Shown: in pieces, positions 55,087 to 63,969 of the stretch
Layout: every line of letters begins with the position of its first letter
Position numbering within the stretch: position 1 is the first letter of the stretch
NCBI GenBank assembly: GCA_026874595.1
Contig: CM049310.1
Location: forward strand, 126,001-190,000
Direction of reading: 5' to 3'
Source of the DNA: Sipunculus nudus
Taxonomy: Eukaryota; Annelida; Sipuncula; Golfingiida; Sipunculidae
Length of the DNA: 64,000 nt
Program-made: the position numbers and the translations under genes
The notes under the pieces: generated by a model
What the model was told of the DNA's origin: nothing
Database searches by the model: none
The model's input: the letters and a program-made list of their open reading frames with translations, nothing else

Positions 55087-55740
55087 ATGACTGACAAGGA
55101 ATGTCAATTGGATGTAAGTGCTTACATGTCAAACCATCCGTCGGTTCCTGTCGCAGACGTGATCAATTCTGCTGCAATCCATTTACAGAACACGCTGGAC
55201 CCAAACGAGAAGCTTCTGGTCGCCCTGCTGCAAAACAACATTTTGCTTCAAGAGCATGTGGAAAGCATACAGGCAAGGCCGACCAATTCACAGAAGAACG
55301 ATGAATTGCTGTCCGTCCTCAAAAGGCGGGGTCTACGGCATCTCCTCGCGTTTATCAACTTGCTTGGCTCTCATGGTCAGTGCGAGGCGCGCACGGTTCT
55401 TCTCTCCTCTCTGAATCATGAGGCAGCTTCGCGTATCAACGATACCGTGCACCGGCTGAAGGGTCATCTCTCCCAAGCGCAGAACATATCTCGTGTCGGA
55501 CGGTGGCAGATCACACGGGACATGCTCAATAAAAAACGGGGACAGGACGTTCGTGACGAATCCGGGTCAGAGCTCAGTTGTTGTATAGTGTGCATGGAGA
55601 ATAAAAGGAAGACGGTGTTTGTTCCATGCGGTCACTTCGTCTGCTGTTTCCAATGCGCGTGGCATATTATAGCGAAGGACGATAAAACATGTGTCAGGTG
55701 CCGTTGCCCCCTGGAGGATGTCATAGATTGCTATATGTAA
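55087..55740 (+). CDS. CARD-RING protein
   Basis: A 217-residue protein from the ATG at 55087. One CARD-like domain (about 5-118) carries the array pattern in diverged form: S-x-Y-M-S-N-H-P-S, L-L-Q-N-N-I-L-L, a N-D-E-L-L-S-V-L-K-R-R-G-L-R-H-L-L-A-F-I-N-L-L helix pair and V-L-L-S-S-L-N-H-E-A. A C3HC4 RING follows (about 168-215) and matches that of the gene at 50868 closely: C-I-V-C-M-E-N-K-R-K-T-V-F-V-P-C-G-H, then C-x-x-C and C-V-R-C. The pair at each end of the array suggests the single-CARD genes are copies that lost the RING. AATAAA lies at 55910. Confidence 0.75.
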   Translation: MTDKECQLDVSAYMSNHPSVPVADVINSAAIHLQNTLDPNEKLLVALLQNNILLQEHVESIQARPTNSQKNDELLSVLKRRGLRHLLAFINLLGSHGQCEARTVLLSSLNHEAASRINDTVHRLKGHLSQAQNISRVGRWQITRDMLNKKRGQDVRDESGSELSCCIVCMENKRKTVFVPCGHFVCCFQCAWHIIAKDDKTCVRCRCPLEDVIDCYM

Positions 55741-56211
55741 ACGATACAGATGCATTCTGATTGAGAACTTTGATGACGTTGGTGTTTTAGCAACTAGTAA
55801 TATGATTAGACCTGTACACTTTTTCATTTGTAAAAACATGTATGTATGATTCATATATATATATATATATATACACATAACTGCTTAATAGACATGTACG
55901 GCTTTTGACAATAAACCTTATGTATAATGGTAACAAACCTGTTTTTATTTGTCTGTCTTCATTACCTTTCGTCTTGTGTCGTATGTGTGTGTTCGAATAT
56001 GTGTGTGTGTGTTTTCAGTGTCTGAATGTCACTGGTACCCAATGGAGCTGTAAACAGTATTTGTATGGGGATATATTTTCGATATACTCATTTGTGCGTG
56101 TGTGTGTACACCGAGTAACACATCGTACAACGTACCTGTAGCCATACGTACAGCCAGTATCGCATAGTCCGACACGATTTCATGTAACAACATTCATTAG
56201 AAGGGCCCGTG
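55741..56211. other. Intergenic stretch with TA microsatellite
   Basis: A (TA)n run lies at about 55855-55873. AATAAA at 55910-55915 ends the CARD-RING gene. TG-rich runs follow (near 55985-56012 and 56095-56108). No gene seen. Confidence 0.5.
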
Positions 56212-57531
56212 ATGGATGACCGGGACAGTGAAAGTGAACGGACCACCGATGGTTCAGGTGACACCTATATGAACGTATATACAGTTCGGATACCGATCAA
56301 CCTGACAGTTGGTTCTACTGGCCATGACATGTGGACGGTACCTCTCTGGCAAACCATCTCGGACGAAGGCGTTCGTGAGAGTGATGACCGTGCGGGGTTG
56401 TATATTGATCAGCAGGGTATCTTCCTTGTGAAAGGCCTTGCACCTGGGTTTGAGCGCCGTGTGATCTACTTCAGTTATATCGCGTGGAAGCAGTTATCAG
56501 GTCGCGCAGCCGAGTTTACACGAGCAATAGCGGCTCATAATCAGGTGAAACTGATCCTGGAAGAGTATCGCGGAAAACGGTTGACCATGTACGCCAAGCA
56601 ATGTCCACATGGCTCTGATAACTACGAGGTAACATTCAAGTACGTTGACACCGAAAACGGTGTCGTCACTCAAAAAGTATGTGTGACTTTGAACACGTCG
56701 GAATGGAAAAGGCTTGTGCGATATATACCCGACGTTGCACTTAAACTTAAGTGCGCGCGAATGATGAGGGGAACCAATTTCGTCATGTATGGTGAAGGTG
56801 CATATGACAGCGACACACAGAGTGCTATGGGCGTCAATGAGAATGATAGTGTTGAGATGGCCAGTGGCGATGACGGCGATGTTTATGATTTCGCCAATGT
56901 GAGGAATGCTATGAGTGATGGAGTTATCAGGTACACAGACCCCCCTGCCTCTCCAGACGCGGAACCGCGGTCTCCTTACTCCTTTCTGTCCAGCGACGAT
57001 GATAACATATCGTCTCGTTACATGTCCCAGGCCAGCGATAATGACGACACCGGTCATGATTTCGCCAATGTGAGGAATGCTATGAGTGATGGAGTTATCA
57101 GGTACACAGACCCCCCTGCCTCTCCTGACACGGAACCACGGTCTCCTTACTCCTTTTTGGCCAGCGACGGTGATAACATATCGTCTCGTTACATGTCTCA
57201 GGCCAGCGATAATGACGACACCGGTCAGGATTTCGCCAATGATATGGATGCTTTGACTAGAGAAGTAATCAGATACACAGACCCCCCTGCTTCTCCTGAC
57301 ACTGAACCACGGTCTCCAGACTCTGTTCTGACCAGCGAGGATGACGACGTATCGTGTCCTTATTCGTCTCTGGCCAGTTCCATTGACGACAATGAAGTAT
57401 TCAGGAGAGACCCACCTGCTACTTATTACACGGATCGAAGGTCTTCTGACTCTTCTTTGGACATCGGCGGTACACGCACATCGTCTTCTTCATCCAGCGA
57501 TGATGGTAGCCTTTGCATACGTTTTTATTAG
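56212..57531 (+). CDS. Protein with two possible PC4-like domains and 57-residue repeats
   Basis: A 439-residue protein from the ATG at 56212 (a GTG lies just before it). Residues about 15-190 hold two similar beta-rich units, each ending in an S/T-x-x-x-W-K-x-L helix (Y-I-A-W-K-Q-L; T-S-E-W-K-R-L-V-R-Y-I-P). This matches the layout of the PC4/p15 single-stranded-DNA-binding domain, where strands lead to a W-x-x-L helix with I-P. The rest is acidic: two near-perfect 57-residue repeats (D-F-A-N...Y-T-D-P-P-A-S-P-D) and two decayed copies, ending in Ser/Asp runs. A transcription or ssDNA-binding regulator with an acidic activation tail is a fair guess. Confidence 0.5.
   Translation: MDDRDSESERTTDGSGDTYMNVYTVRIPINLTVGSTGHDMWTVPLWQTISDEGVRESDDRAGLYIDQQGIFLVKGLAPGFERRVIYFSYIAWKQLSGRAAEFTRAIAAHNQVKLILEEYRGKRLTMYAKQCPHGSDNYEVTFKYVDTENGVVTQKVCVTLNTSEWKRLVRYIPDVALKLKCARMMRGTNFVMYGEGAYDSDTQSAMGVNENDSVEMASGDDGDVYDFANVRNAMSDGVIRYTDPPASPDAEPRSPYSFLSSDDDNISSRYMSQASDNDDTGHDFANVRNAMSDGVIRYTDPPASPDTEPRSPYSFLASDGDNISSRYMSQASDNDDTGQDFANDMDALTREVIRYTDPPASPDTEPRSPDSVLTSEDDDVSCPYSSLASSIDDNEVFRRDPPATYYTDRRSSDSSLDIGGTRTSSSSSSDDGSLCIRFY
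56887..57399 (+). repeat. 171-bp in-frame tandem repeats
   Basis: Units start at 56887, 57058 and 57229, each 171 bases (57 codons). The first two are nearly identical; the third is partly decayed and a fourth trace follows after about 57400. Copy number is likely to vary between isolates. Confidence 0.85.
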
Positions 57532-58046
57532 TTAATCAGATACCTTTCTTTTGAAGAATGTATGTTTGCCGTTTGTAACTAGCGTATGTCGTATGTACTG
57601 TATTGGCCGATGTATTAAAATGTTACGTTGAGGAGAGTATTGCGTCTTGTGCATCTTTGTGTATTAAATGTGTGAGTGTTTTTATGGAAGGTCTGGTATG
57701 ATAAAACAAAACAAGAAATCAGATCATTTGAGTTACATGTGATATTTATACATTCCAGTCATATCCATAATACAACCAAATCGAAAAAAAATACGCATGC
57801 AGATCTTGATAGTCCGTACACGGTCGTCGTATGTGTGACCACACGAAACTTGACGTCTACATACGTCATACCGATAACTGGAAAAAATATAAACCAGAAT
57901 CCGGCGTCATTACAGTATACCAAAAACGAAATCCTTTAGTCTGACTAGAGTCGGATACTAGTGATAAAGCAGATATAAGTTCAATGATACAGTGCTACAA
58001 AACGGTATATACACAGTGAAGGTCCTTGCGACTTCCCTTGTTTTTT
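57532..58046. other. Convergent spacer
   Basis: ATTAAA near 57613 may end the rightward gene. The rest is AT-rich with scattered short frames and no convincing gene. Confidence 0.4.
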
Positions 58047-58844
58047 CTACCCGCACGGGGATCCCGAAACCATGATGGAGTAGAGCGATGTAACTCCAGC
58101 TGTCGTCAAGGCGTCGTCGATGATGTATGCGGCGGCCTTCAAGTCTGCTGTACGGCATATCAGGCTGAAGTAGTTCCATTGCACGTATGTTTCTCCCTCC
58201 AAAGCTTGTAGCAAACTGTTGGCTGTGTCATTGTCTGTCTGCTCCCATATCTGGTGCCATTCTGCCATCTTGACGATTTTTGCTGACACACACGTCATCA
58301 TGAAGAGCAACTTGTCGTTCATTGAGTTCAGTATCTGTGCCAAGATTCGAAACAGCGGCACAATCTTTTCTTTGAACTTCCTGTCTTTGTTTTGATCGAA
58401 CGGAGCGTTGTCGTGTTGATCTGAGCAAGACAAGAACGCAAACAGGCCTGTCCAATCGGGACCACCGCATGGGTCGGCCTGTCGGTGGGCTTGTGCGCCA
58501 TTTGGTGGTACCAGTTCCTCCCACCACTGTCTTGTCTGTTCTTTACATCTCTGCTTCGCCGCTTCCTCGCATTTCCGCTTTTGCTTTTCCAACAAGAGAG
58601 CCACGTGCGGCTGCCCTGTTTCCTTAAGAGCAGTGATGAAATGTTTCACATGACTGTCGTTCTTTGATATATGGTCGATCAAGGATGTTGCTTTTGCAAA
58701 AGGGGTGGTGTTACGTGCGTAAGCGTGGTACTGTGACAACACGTTTCTGCTCTTCAGGATAGCACATAACATCTCGTCCACCGTCAGGTTAGCCAACAAC
58801 TCTGGGCGGCATCGTCTGAACACTTCTGCCCAAGACGCAGACAT
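58047..58844 (-). CDS. CARD protein with a second helical domain
   Basis: A 265-residue protein from the ATG at 58844; the frame extends upstream only through a GTG. Residues about 3-90 read as a canonical CARD, closer to cellular ones than the array genes: W-A-E-V-F-R-R-C-R-P-E-L-L, L-T-V-D-E-M-L, S-R-N-V-L-S, A-T-S-L-I-D-H-I, F-I-T-A-L-K-E-T-G-Q, then L-L-L-E-K. A basic, Gln/Lys-rich helix links to a C-terminal domain (about 145-265), also helical, with Cys and Trp, not identified. A TATA-like element (minus strand TGTATATAAT) lies at 58941-58950. A role in host CARD signalling is inferred. Confidence 0.7.
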   Translation of the reverse strand: MSASWAEVFRRCRPELLANLTVDEMLCAILKSRNVLSQYHAYARNTTPFAKATSLIDHISKNDSHVKHFITALKETGQPHVALLLEKQKRKCEEAAKQRCKEQTRQWWEELVPPNGAQAHRQADPCGGPDWTGLFAFLSCSDQHDNAPFDQNKDRKFKEKIVPLFRILAQILNSMNDKLLFMMTCVSAKIVKMAEWHQIWEQTDNDTANSLLQALEGETYVQWNYFSLICRTADLKAAAYIIDDALTTAGVTSLYSIMVSGSPCG

Positions 58845-59434
58845 CCTGTCCTTGCAATCAGCGGTAGACACCAGTCAGTCGTGAGGTGCCACGTTGTGGG
58901 AGTGCGGTTGTGACTGAATGAGGGTAAGCACACGCCATAAATTATATACACATTGTGATAGGACAGGTATGACTCACTGCCTGCTGATTGGTCGGTACAG
59001 GTGCTGGGACATCGGAATCTTGAATATGATGTAGTATCGCAAGATAACGTGTGTCAGCTTTCGTCCAATATAATACATTGTGGTATCAGTTTCACAGTGT
59101 ATTTGTAATAGGATCCTATGCGGAACAGCACGCGGCCTATATATATATAGAGTCCGACATGCATTACTGTCTGCTCTGTTTGATCTGCAAAGAGCTGCTG
59201 TAAACATACGACTACGTGGTACTCCGAGTTAATACGTTGTACCCGTAGTCATGTGACCGAACTAATACTCCACTTCAGATACAGTTATATACACATCGGC
59301 ATCGGTTGAAACAGATAGTGCAGGGACGCGGGCACTGCGAGAGTGACGTTGCATAATATAAAAACCCAGAAAGAGCTATTTCGTATGGCCAAAATGCATA
59401 TAATGAAAGTCATCTGAAAACGCTCATAGACAAA
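58845..59434. other. Divergent intergenic region
   Basis: It holds the leftward TATA element (58941-58950), a TATATATATATA run near 59138-59150 of unclear use, and TATAAAAA at 59357-59364, about 75 bases before the ATG of the IAP gene. No gene seen. Confidence 0.5.
59357..59364 (+). promoter_or_regulatory. TATA box of the spliced IAP gene
   Basis: TATAAAAA lies 70-78 bases before the ATG at 59435, leaving a leader of about 45 bases. Confidence 0.6.
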
Positions 59435-62039
59435 ATGGGCGAACGGCTAGGGGCTTCGGCGATGTGGATTGAAAAAAACAGACTGGATAGCTACCGTCAA
59501 TGGCCGAAAAGGGACTTGATCGAGCCGAGGCTGATGTCGGCGGCGGGTTTATACTTTGTCGGACCACGTGATAAAGTAAAATATGCCTTCTGTCAAGGTG
59601 CTATGATGGGTTGGGAGACAGGGGATGATCCAGACGAGGAACATTTCCGGTATTACGGAGACCGGTGTGCGTTTGTTCGCGGGGAACCAACGAATAACGT
59701 ACCACTTCCTGACGACAATAGCCCGATCCTTGCAAACAAAACTGGAGGAACGTCTTTCTACAAGGATATCCTGAAGGAACGGTTGGGCATAATTACAAAG
59801 AGACCTCGAAGGCCAAGACTGGCTACAGAGCAAAACAGACTAGCGACGTTCCGTGAATGGCCAGTGGGTAAAGAACAGACTCCCGAATCACTGGCCGAAG
59901 CCGGGTTTTACTACACAGGTAATACATGCTCGCTACATTTGTAGTTAGAAAACGACACCATTTCTTTCACCTAAATAAACGTGTTTGATTGTTTTAGTTC
60001 GTTCTTGTAAGTCCGACCAACGGAGTATATCATCTCGTATAAAATGTAATATGTCTGTAGATATCGCATCAGTCAATGGAAACGGTTCTATCCTGCATTT
60101 GCAGGCTGTGAGACGATAACTGTATATTGTTTGGCACATAACCAAGAAACAATTTCAGATGAATAATTATGAGACGCATATTGATCTGTTTTTTTTTGCA
60201 ACAGAAAATAATACTTCGGTCACTTATTACAGTGGTATGTATTAATTAATGTGATACGCATTTATGTTCATAACAGATGATACGTATTTTGTGTTGCAGG
60301 TGAACATGATTGTTGCCGGTGTTTTTACTGTGATGGAGGGCTTCGTGCCTGGGAACCGGGAGATGAACCATGGGCTGAGCATGCACGTTGGTTCCCAAAA
60401 TGTGGTTTTGTTATGCAGTCCAAAGGACCTGAATTCATTCACGAGGCAAACAGAAATGCAACTATGGTTAAAAGCGAGACATTGGTGATTTTTCTTTACT
60501 TATCACACACATTTTACATGATCACACAGAAAAAGCATCAGACACGCATTATCCTTTAACGACAGTCAATACAATATATTCAGTATTGCGTTTTGTTTAA
60601 GCATACATTACTATCATGTCTGGATATGAACATACGAAACCACTTTGTATCACTATATAAGGAAATATTCGTGATGACGTATGTACACAAACATATTATG
60701 AATCTGTTACAGGGTACCAACGCCAAAGTTAGGACCAAACGTTACTTAGAAAGCAGGAGCGAAACGCCCGAACGATCAGGTATGTGGTTTTGCTGTTAAT
60801 GTTGTACTTGAGTTTCTAAGGTCAGAACATATATATAATATATGCCAAATATGTAACATTACGTTATATTTCTGTTCAGGACTTATGTCATGTCAGTATA
60901 TTCACACAATGACTGATATTTTTATGCAAGAGCTGTCCAGTCATGTGATGAAAAACTTATTTTCCGTTTCACTTTCACATACATATCAAATGTTTCATAT
61001 AGTCATTAATACGTCTCGGCTAGATTTTAGGACTCTTTCTGATCAGAGCCATAATACCCAAGCCGTTATACTGTTGAGATACGTTGTTTGGCAAGTGAGA
61101 TCGGAGCCATTGATATTCTGTGTTGATATCATGCATATTCATACTGGTAATAATTTGTGAGGTGTAGCTTCATTGTCCACATTATAAATATTCTCAGAAA
61201 CGTATTGATATTCAACACGTCGTTCGGACTCATTCACATATATTATCATATATTGTGTGCTGTATCAAATGGCCGACATCAGAGTACGACCCCCGACACC
61301 TGGCGGCACAAATGAGCACGGACAGAGTCCAGTTAGTCCTCAAAACGGGGATTCCCCGTGACAGAGTGGCGTCCGTCATAGAAAACAAGCTACGTACGAC
61401 AGGGCAGGCGTTTGAATCCGCTGAATGTTTACTAGCTGCTGTGATGGATTCATATGAAACATCTGCTGCCAGCACTCCAGCCGCACGTGAAGCGGAAGAG
61501 AAACCGCTCGTTGGCGAAATGCAGCAGTCAAACGGGAGTGACGGTGACGGGAACGGTCCGCAAACAGCTGGACCTACAAACAAACAAAGTAATCATTTGG
61601 TCAATTCAACGATACGGTCATTTCATTACACACACACACACAATGGCAATTACGTCCTCATTTGAATGACAGTGAACAAAGCATTGTATTTGCTGAAGTA
61701 TGTATATGTAACAAATATAGATCGGTGTCCGTAATATAACGTTGTAGATTACAGTCGTATGCTGATTTCTATGATTACATAACGGTTATTTAAGGTATAC
61801 ATCGCTTTGCATTACAATCAGTTCGTGTGTTGTTAATTTCAGATGTGGATGCCCTGATACAAGAAAAGCAGTTGTTACAAGACAAGACTATGTGTGTAAT
61901 CTGTTTGGACCAAATTCGTCAAATCATTTTCTTGCCATGCGGACATATTGTATCATGTATGGGTTGTGCATCAGACATTAGGAATTGCCCGACATGCCGG
62001 AAACTTATCCGAGGCACAATAAAATTTTTCTTATCCTGA
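59435..62039 (+). CDS. Spliced inhibitor-of-apoptosis gene: BIR-BIR-UBA-RING, five exons
   Basis: The coding parts lie in different frames separated by GT-AG introns. Proposed exons: 59435-59918, 60300-60466, 60713-60779, 61283-61588 and 61843-62039. Splice phases agree at every junction and the total is 1221 bases, giving 406 residues and a TGA at 62037-62039. Exon 1 holds BIR1 and the first part of BIR2; exon 2 completes BIR2 with its full C-x-x-C...H...C zinc site. Exon 4 is the helical UBA of animal IAPs, and exon 5 a C3HC4 RING (C-V-I-C, C-G-H, C-P-T-C). In BIR1 the first zinc Cys position is Tyr, so that domain is probably impaired. The exon 2 donor could instead be at 60485 (same phase). 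Such proteins bind caspases or signalling adaptors and ubiquitinate them. Retained introns point to capture from animal genomic DNA. Confidence 0.85.
62018..62023 (+). terminator. AATAAA inside the last codons of the IAP gene
   Basis: AATAAA occurs 13 bases before the stop codon, followed by a T-run and GTGTGTCTTTT. It may act as the poly(A) signal with a very short 3' end. Confidence 0.4.
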
Positions 62040-62287
62040 ACGTGTGTCTTTTTACAAGCAGATGATCGAAATTCCCAGACATCTGTTCGCGAATAGTCAG
62101 CGCGTTATTGTCCGAAGGCGTCCGTGGTACTAATAACCAAAGAATATGCGATGATGGAATGGTTTCGGTTTAGTATACGACAGTGCGGACAGTATGACAC
62201 ATTTAAATGACGGAGCGCCTGAAAAAATGTTGATACAAGTCCGCTGTACCAGCCATAACTCGTTCGAGTTAATGTTGGCCTGCAACA

Positions 62288-62294
62288 TATAAAG
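62288..62294 (+). promoter_or_regulatory. TATA box of the gene at 62360
   Basis: TATAAAG lies about 70 bases before the ATG at 62360, a usual core-promoter spacing. Confidence 0.55.
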
Positions 62295-62359
62295 GTCTGT
62301 GCACATAGCACTATCCTGTAGTACGTGTCTGGTATACGACCGAATCGGGGTGTGATATC

Positions 62360-62977
62360 ATGGAACGGAAACAACCAGGTACTTTGTTCGACATATGCAC
62401 GCGGTGGTTAACGTCGCGGTATATACCGCATACATTCTTTTGGCTGCTACCTACTGAACTGTACCAACGTTTGATCGAGATGTATAAAAACAACGGCGAT
62501 TGTCAACAGTGTACAACCCTGCTTACGGCGTCTCGAATCAGCTGTTGCGCCTCTAAACACTGTGTGATCGACTCCTACGACAGCGACCCGATATTGCGTT
62601 GTAAACTGTGTGGTGTCATCACATCGAAATATATGGAGCACGCAGCGCTCCATAAGGGACCTGGTCATACACCATGCGCCGTGAAGATATTATTCGAGTG
62701 GCCCGGTATGATCGGTTTTGTCATACATTCTACTGTCGTGATATCGAAATATTGGCCAGCAGAGCATGTCGATCCCGGGGATGTTGTGGGAAACCTCTTA
62801 GCAAACGGCGAGTCACTAACAACTGAGCCCGTCAAATATTTCATGTTTATTGGGAACTGTACGTGCTTTGGATGTTACTGGGATTCCGAAAAGATCTTAC
62901 GGTTCAGGCCGGACCATCTGCTGAGATTCCATAAACAGATTATGAATCACGTTTGCGTGCAACGACAACGGGTGTAG
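62360..62977 (+). CDS. Cys/His-rich hypothetical protein
   Basis: A 205-residue protein with an ATG and a well-placed TATA box. The N-terminus (T-L-F-D-I-C-x-R-W-L...L-P-x-E-L-Y-Q-R-L) recalls the opening helices of cellular substrate-receptor and F-box/leucine-rich proteins. The middle has a series of Cys and His residues (CQQC, CCASKHC, CKLCG, H-x-x-x-H) that could bind zinc. The C-terminal part has hydrophobic strands and another Cys pair. It was not matched to a family. A ubiquitin-ligase substrate adaptor captured from the host is one possibility. Confidence 0.55.
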   Translation: MERKQPGTLFDICTRWLTSRYIPHTFFWLLPTELYQRLIEMYKNNGDCQQCTTLLTASRISCCASKHCVIDSYDSDPILRCKLCGVITSKYMEHAALHKGPGHTPCAVKILFEWPGMIGFVIHSTVVISKYWPAEHVDPGDVVGNLLANGESLTTEPVKYFMFIGNCTCFGCYWDSEKILRFRPDHLLRFHKQIMNHVCVQRQRV

Positions 62978-63720
62978 AAAGAATAGCGATCAGTACGACG
63001 TCCTGTATTAAATCACATGACCCAGTTGTGTCATTAGACGGACGCTAGATGATACGTGTTACATTGTCATCATACCACAATATTTTACATAATTACGATA
63101 CAAAATGTACACATGTCATGTACTGGGTGAAAGCACGTGTTTCAGGCCGACCTAAAGGCGGAGGCATTGTCACAGTCTGCATGTAATGACAACATTTTGG
63201 AGTTACCAGAAGGACGTTAGATAAACACCTGCGAAGTGACGATACAAAGATCAGGTGAAGAACAAGACATTGCGCATTTACAGAATCAATTTAATATTAC
63301 ACGGAAAGTAACATAATATAATATAAAAACTTATAGACACACTAATTCAAGTGTGTAACCAGAGATTTGTTGATACGGATTGACGCTCGGACCAATCGTA
63401 TTCAAATATATGGTGTTCATATTGCCGTAATATGTCAAGACATACACTGTTATTATGATACACACATGCTCGTACGTGCAGCATGAATTCAGCGATGATA
63501 TTTGTAACATATATCAGTAAAAAAACGCTTTGCAAATATCATATTTTACAAATAAAATAAAGATCAAACATATGACCTTGTGTGTTTCTCATGTCATAGT
63601 TTTGTTATGCAAAGCGATGCCTGTGTAGAATGAATACCTGTATTATGAGTTAACTGTGCGTATAAATCTGTCTATGCAATAAATGTGTAACACAGGAAAA
63701 GGATTAACTCACCCTATATT
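62978..63720. other. Intergenic stretch
   Basis: AT-rich. AATAAA occurs on the plus strand near 63549-63560 (overlapping pair AAATAAAATAAA) and near 63678. A short minus-strand frame at 63347-63535 has no supporting features. No gene identified. Confidence 0.4.
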
Positions 63721-63969
63721 TCACAATTTCTTCCGTCGACATTTCGGGCAACGGATCAACCTGCATATATATTTCAGACGGGTCAGATTGTTTGCTTCCT
63801 CCAGTCCGTACGGGAGAAAATGTGTCACGACACAGTGCAAACACACCACGTGCTTACAGTATAGCTGATATTTCTTGTACCCGCCAGGGCAAATATTCGA
63901 AAAAACACATTTATGTTGAGGCATTTTGTCCATACGAATATCCTCATAAACTATACAAAATATCCTCAT
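63721..63969 (-). CDS. Small RING-type zinc-finger protein
   Basis: An 82-residue frame from an ATG at 63969, close to the window edge; an exon further right cannot be excluded. A RING-like set of ligands is visible: C-V-F-S-N-I-C, then C-K-H-V-V-C-L-H-C, a loop of about 30 residues, then C-P-K-C. Spacing resembles the RING at the end of the 34076-35263 protein. It ends in a basic R-R-K-K-L. It is a likely stand-alone E3-type domain, or the last exon of a larger gene. Confidence 0.55.
   Translation of the reverse strand: MRIFCIVYEDIRMDKMPQHKCVFSNICPGGYKKYQLYCKHVVCLHCVVTHFLPYGLEEANNLTRLKYICRLIRCPKCRRKKL

Noticed and set aside
55855-55873. TA run as a telomere or origin element
   Set aside because: A plain dinucleotide microsatellite without palindromic or repeat structure around it.
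60264-60488. Frame reading the second BIR exon in another register
   Set aside because: The BIR2 motifs appear only in the spliced frame, so this frame is a shadow.
60885-61160. 91-residue frame inside the IAP locus, with an acceptor-like site before it
   Set aside because: It would be in phase as an extra exon but resembles no IAP part, and exon 3 joins directly and in phase to the UBA exon. An alternative transcript cannot be excluded.
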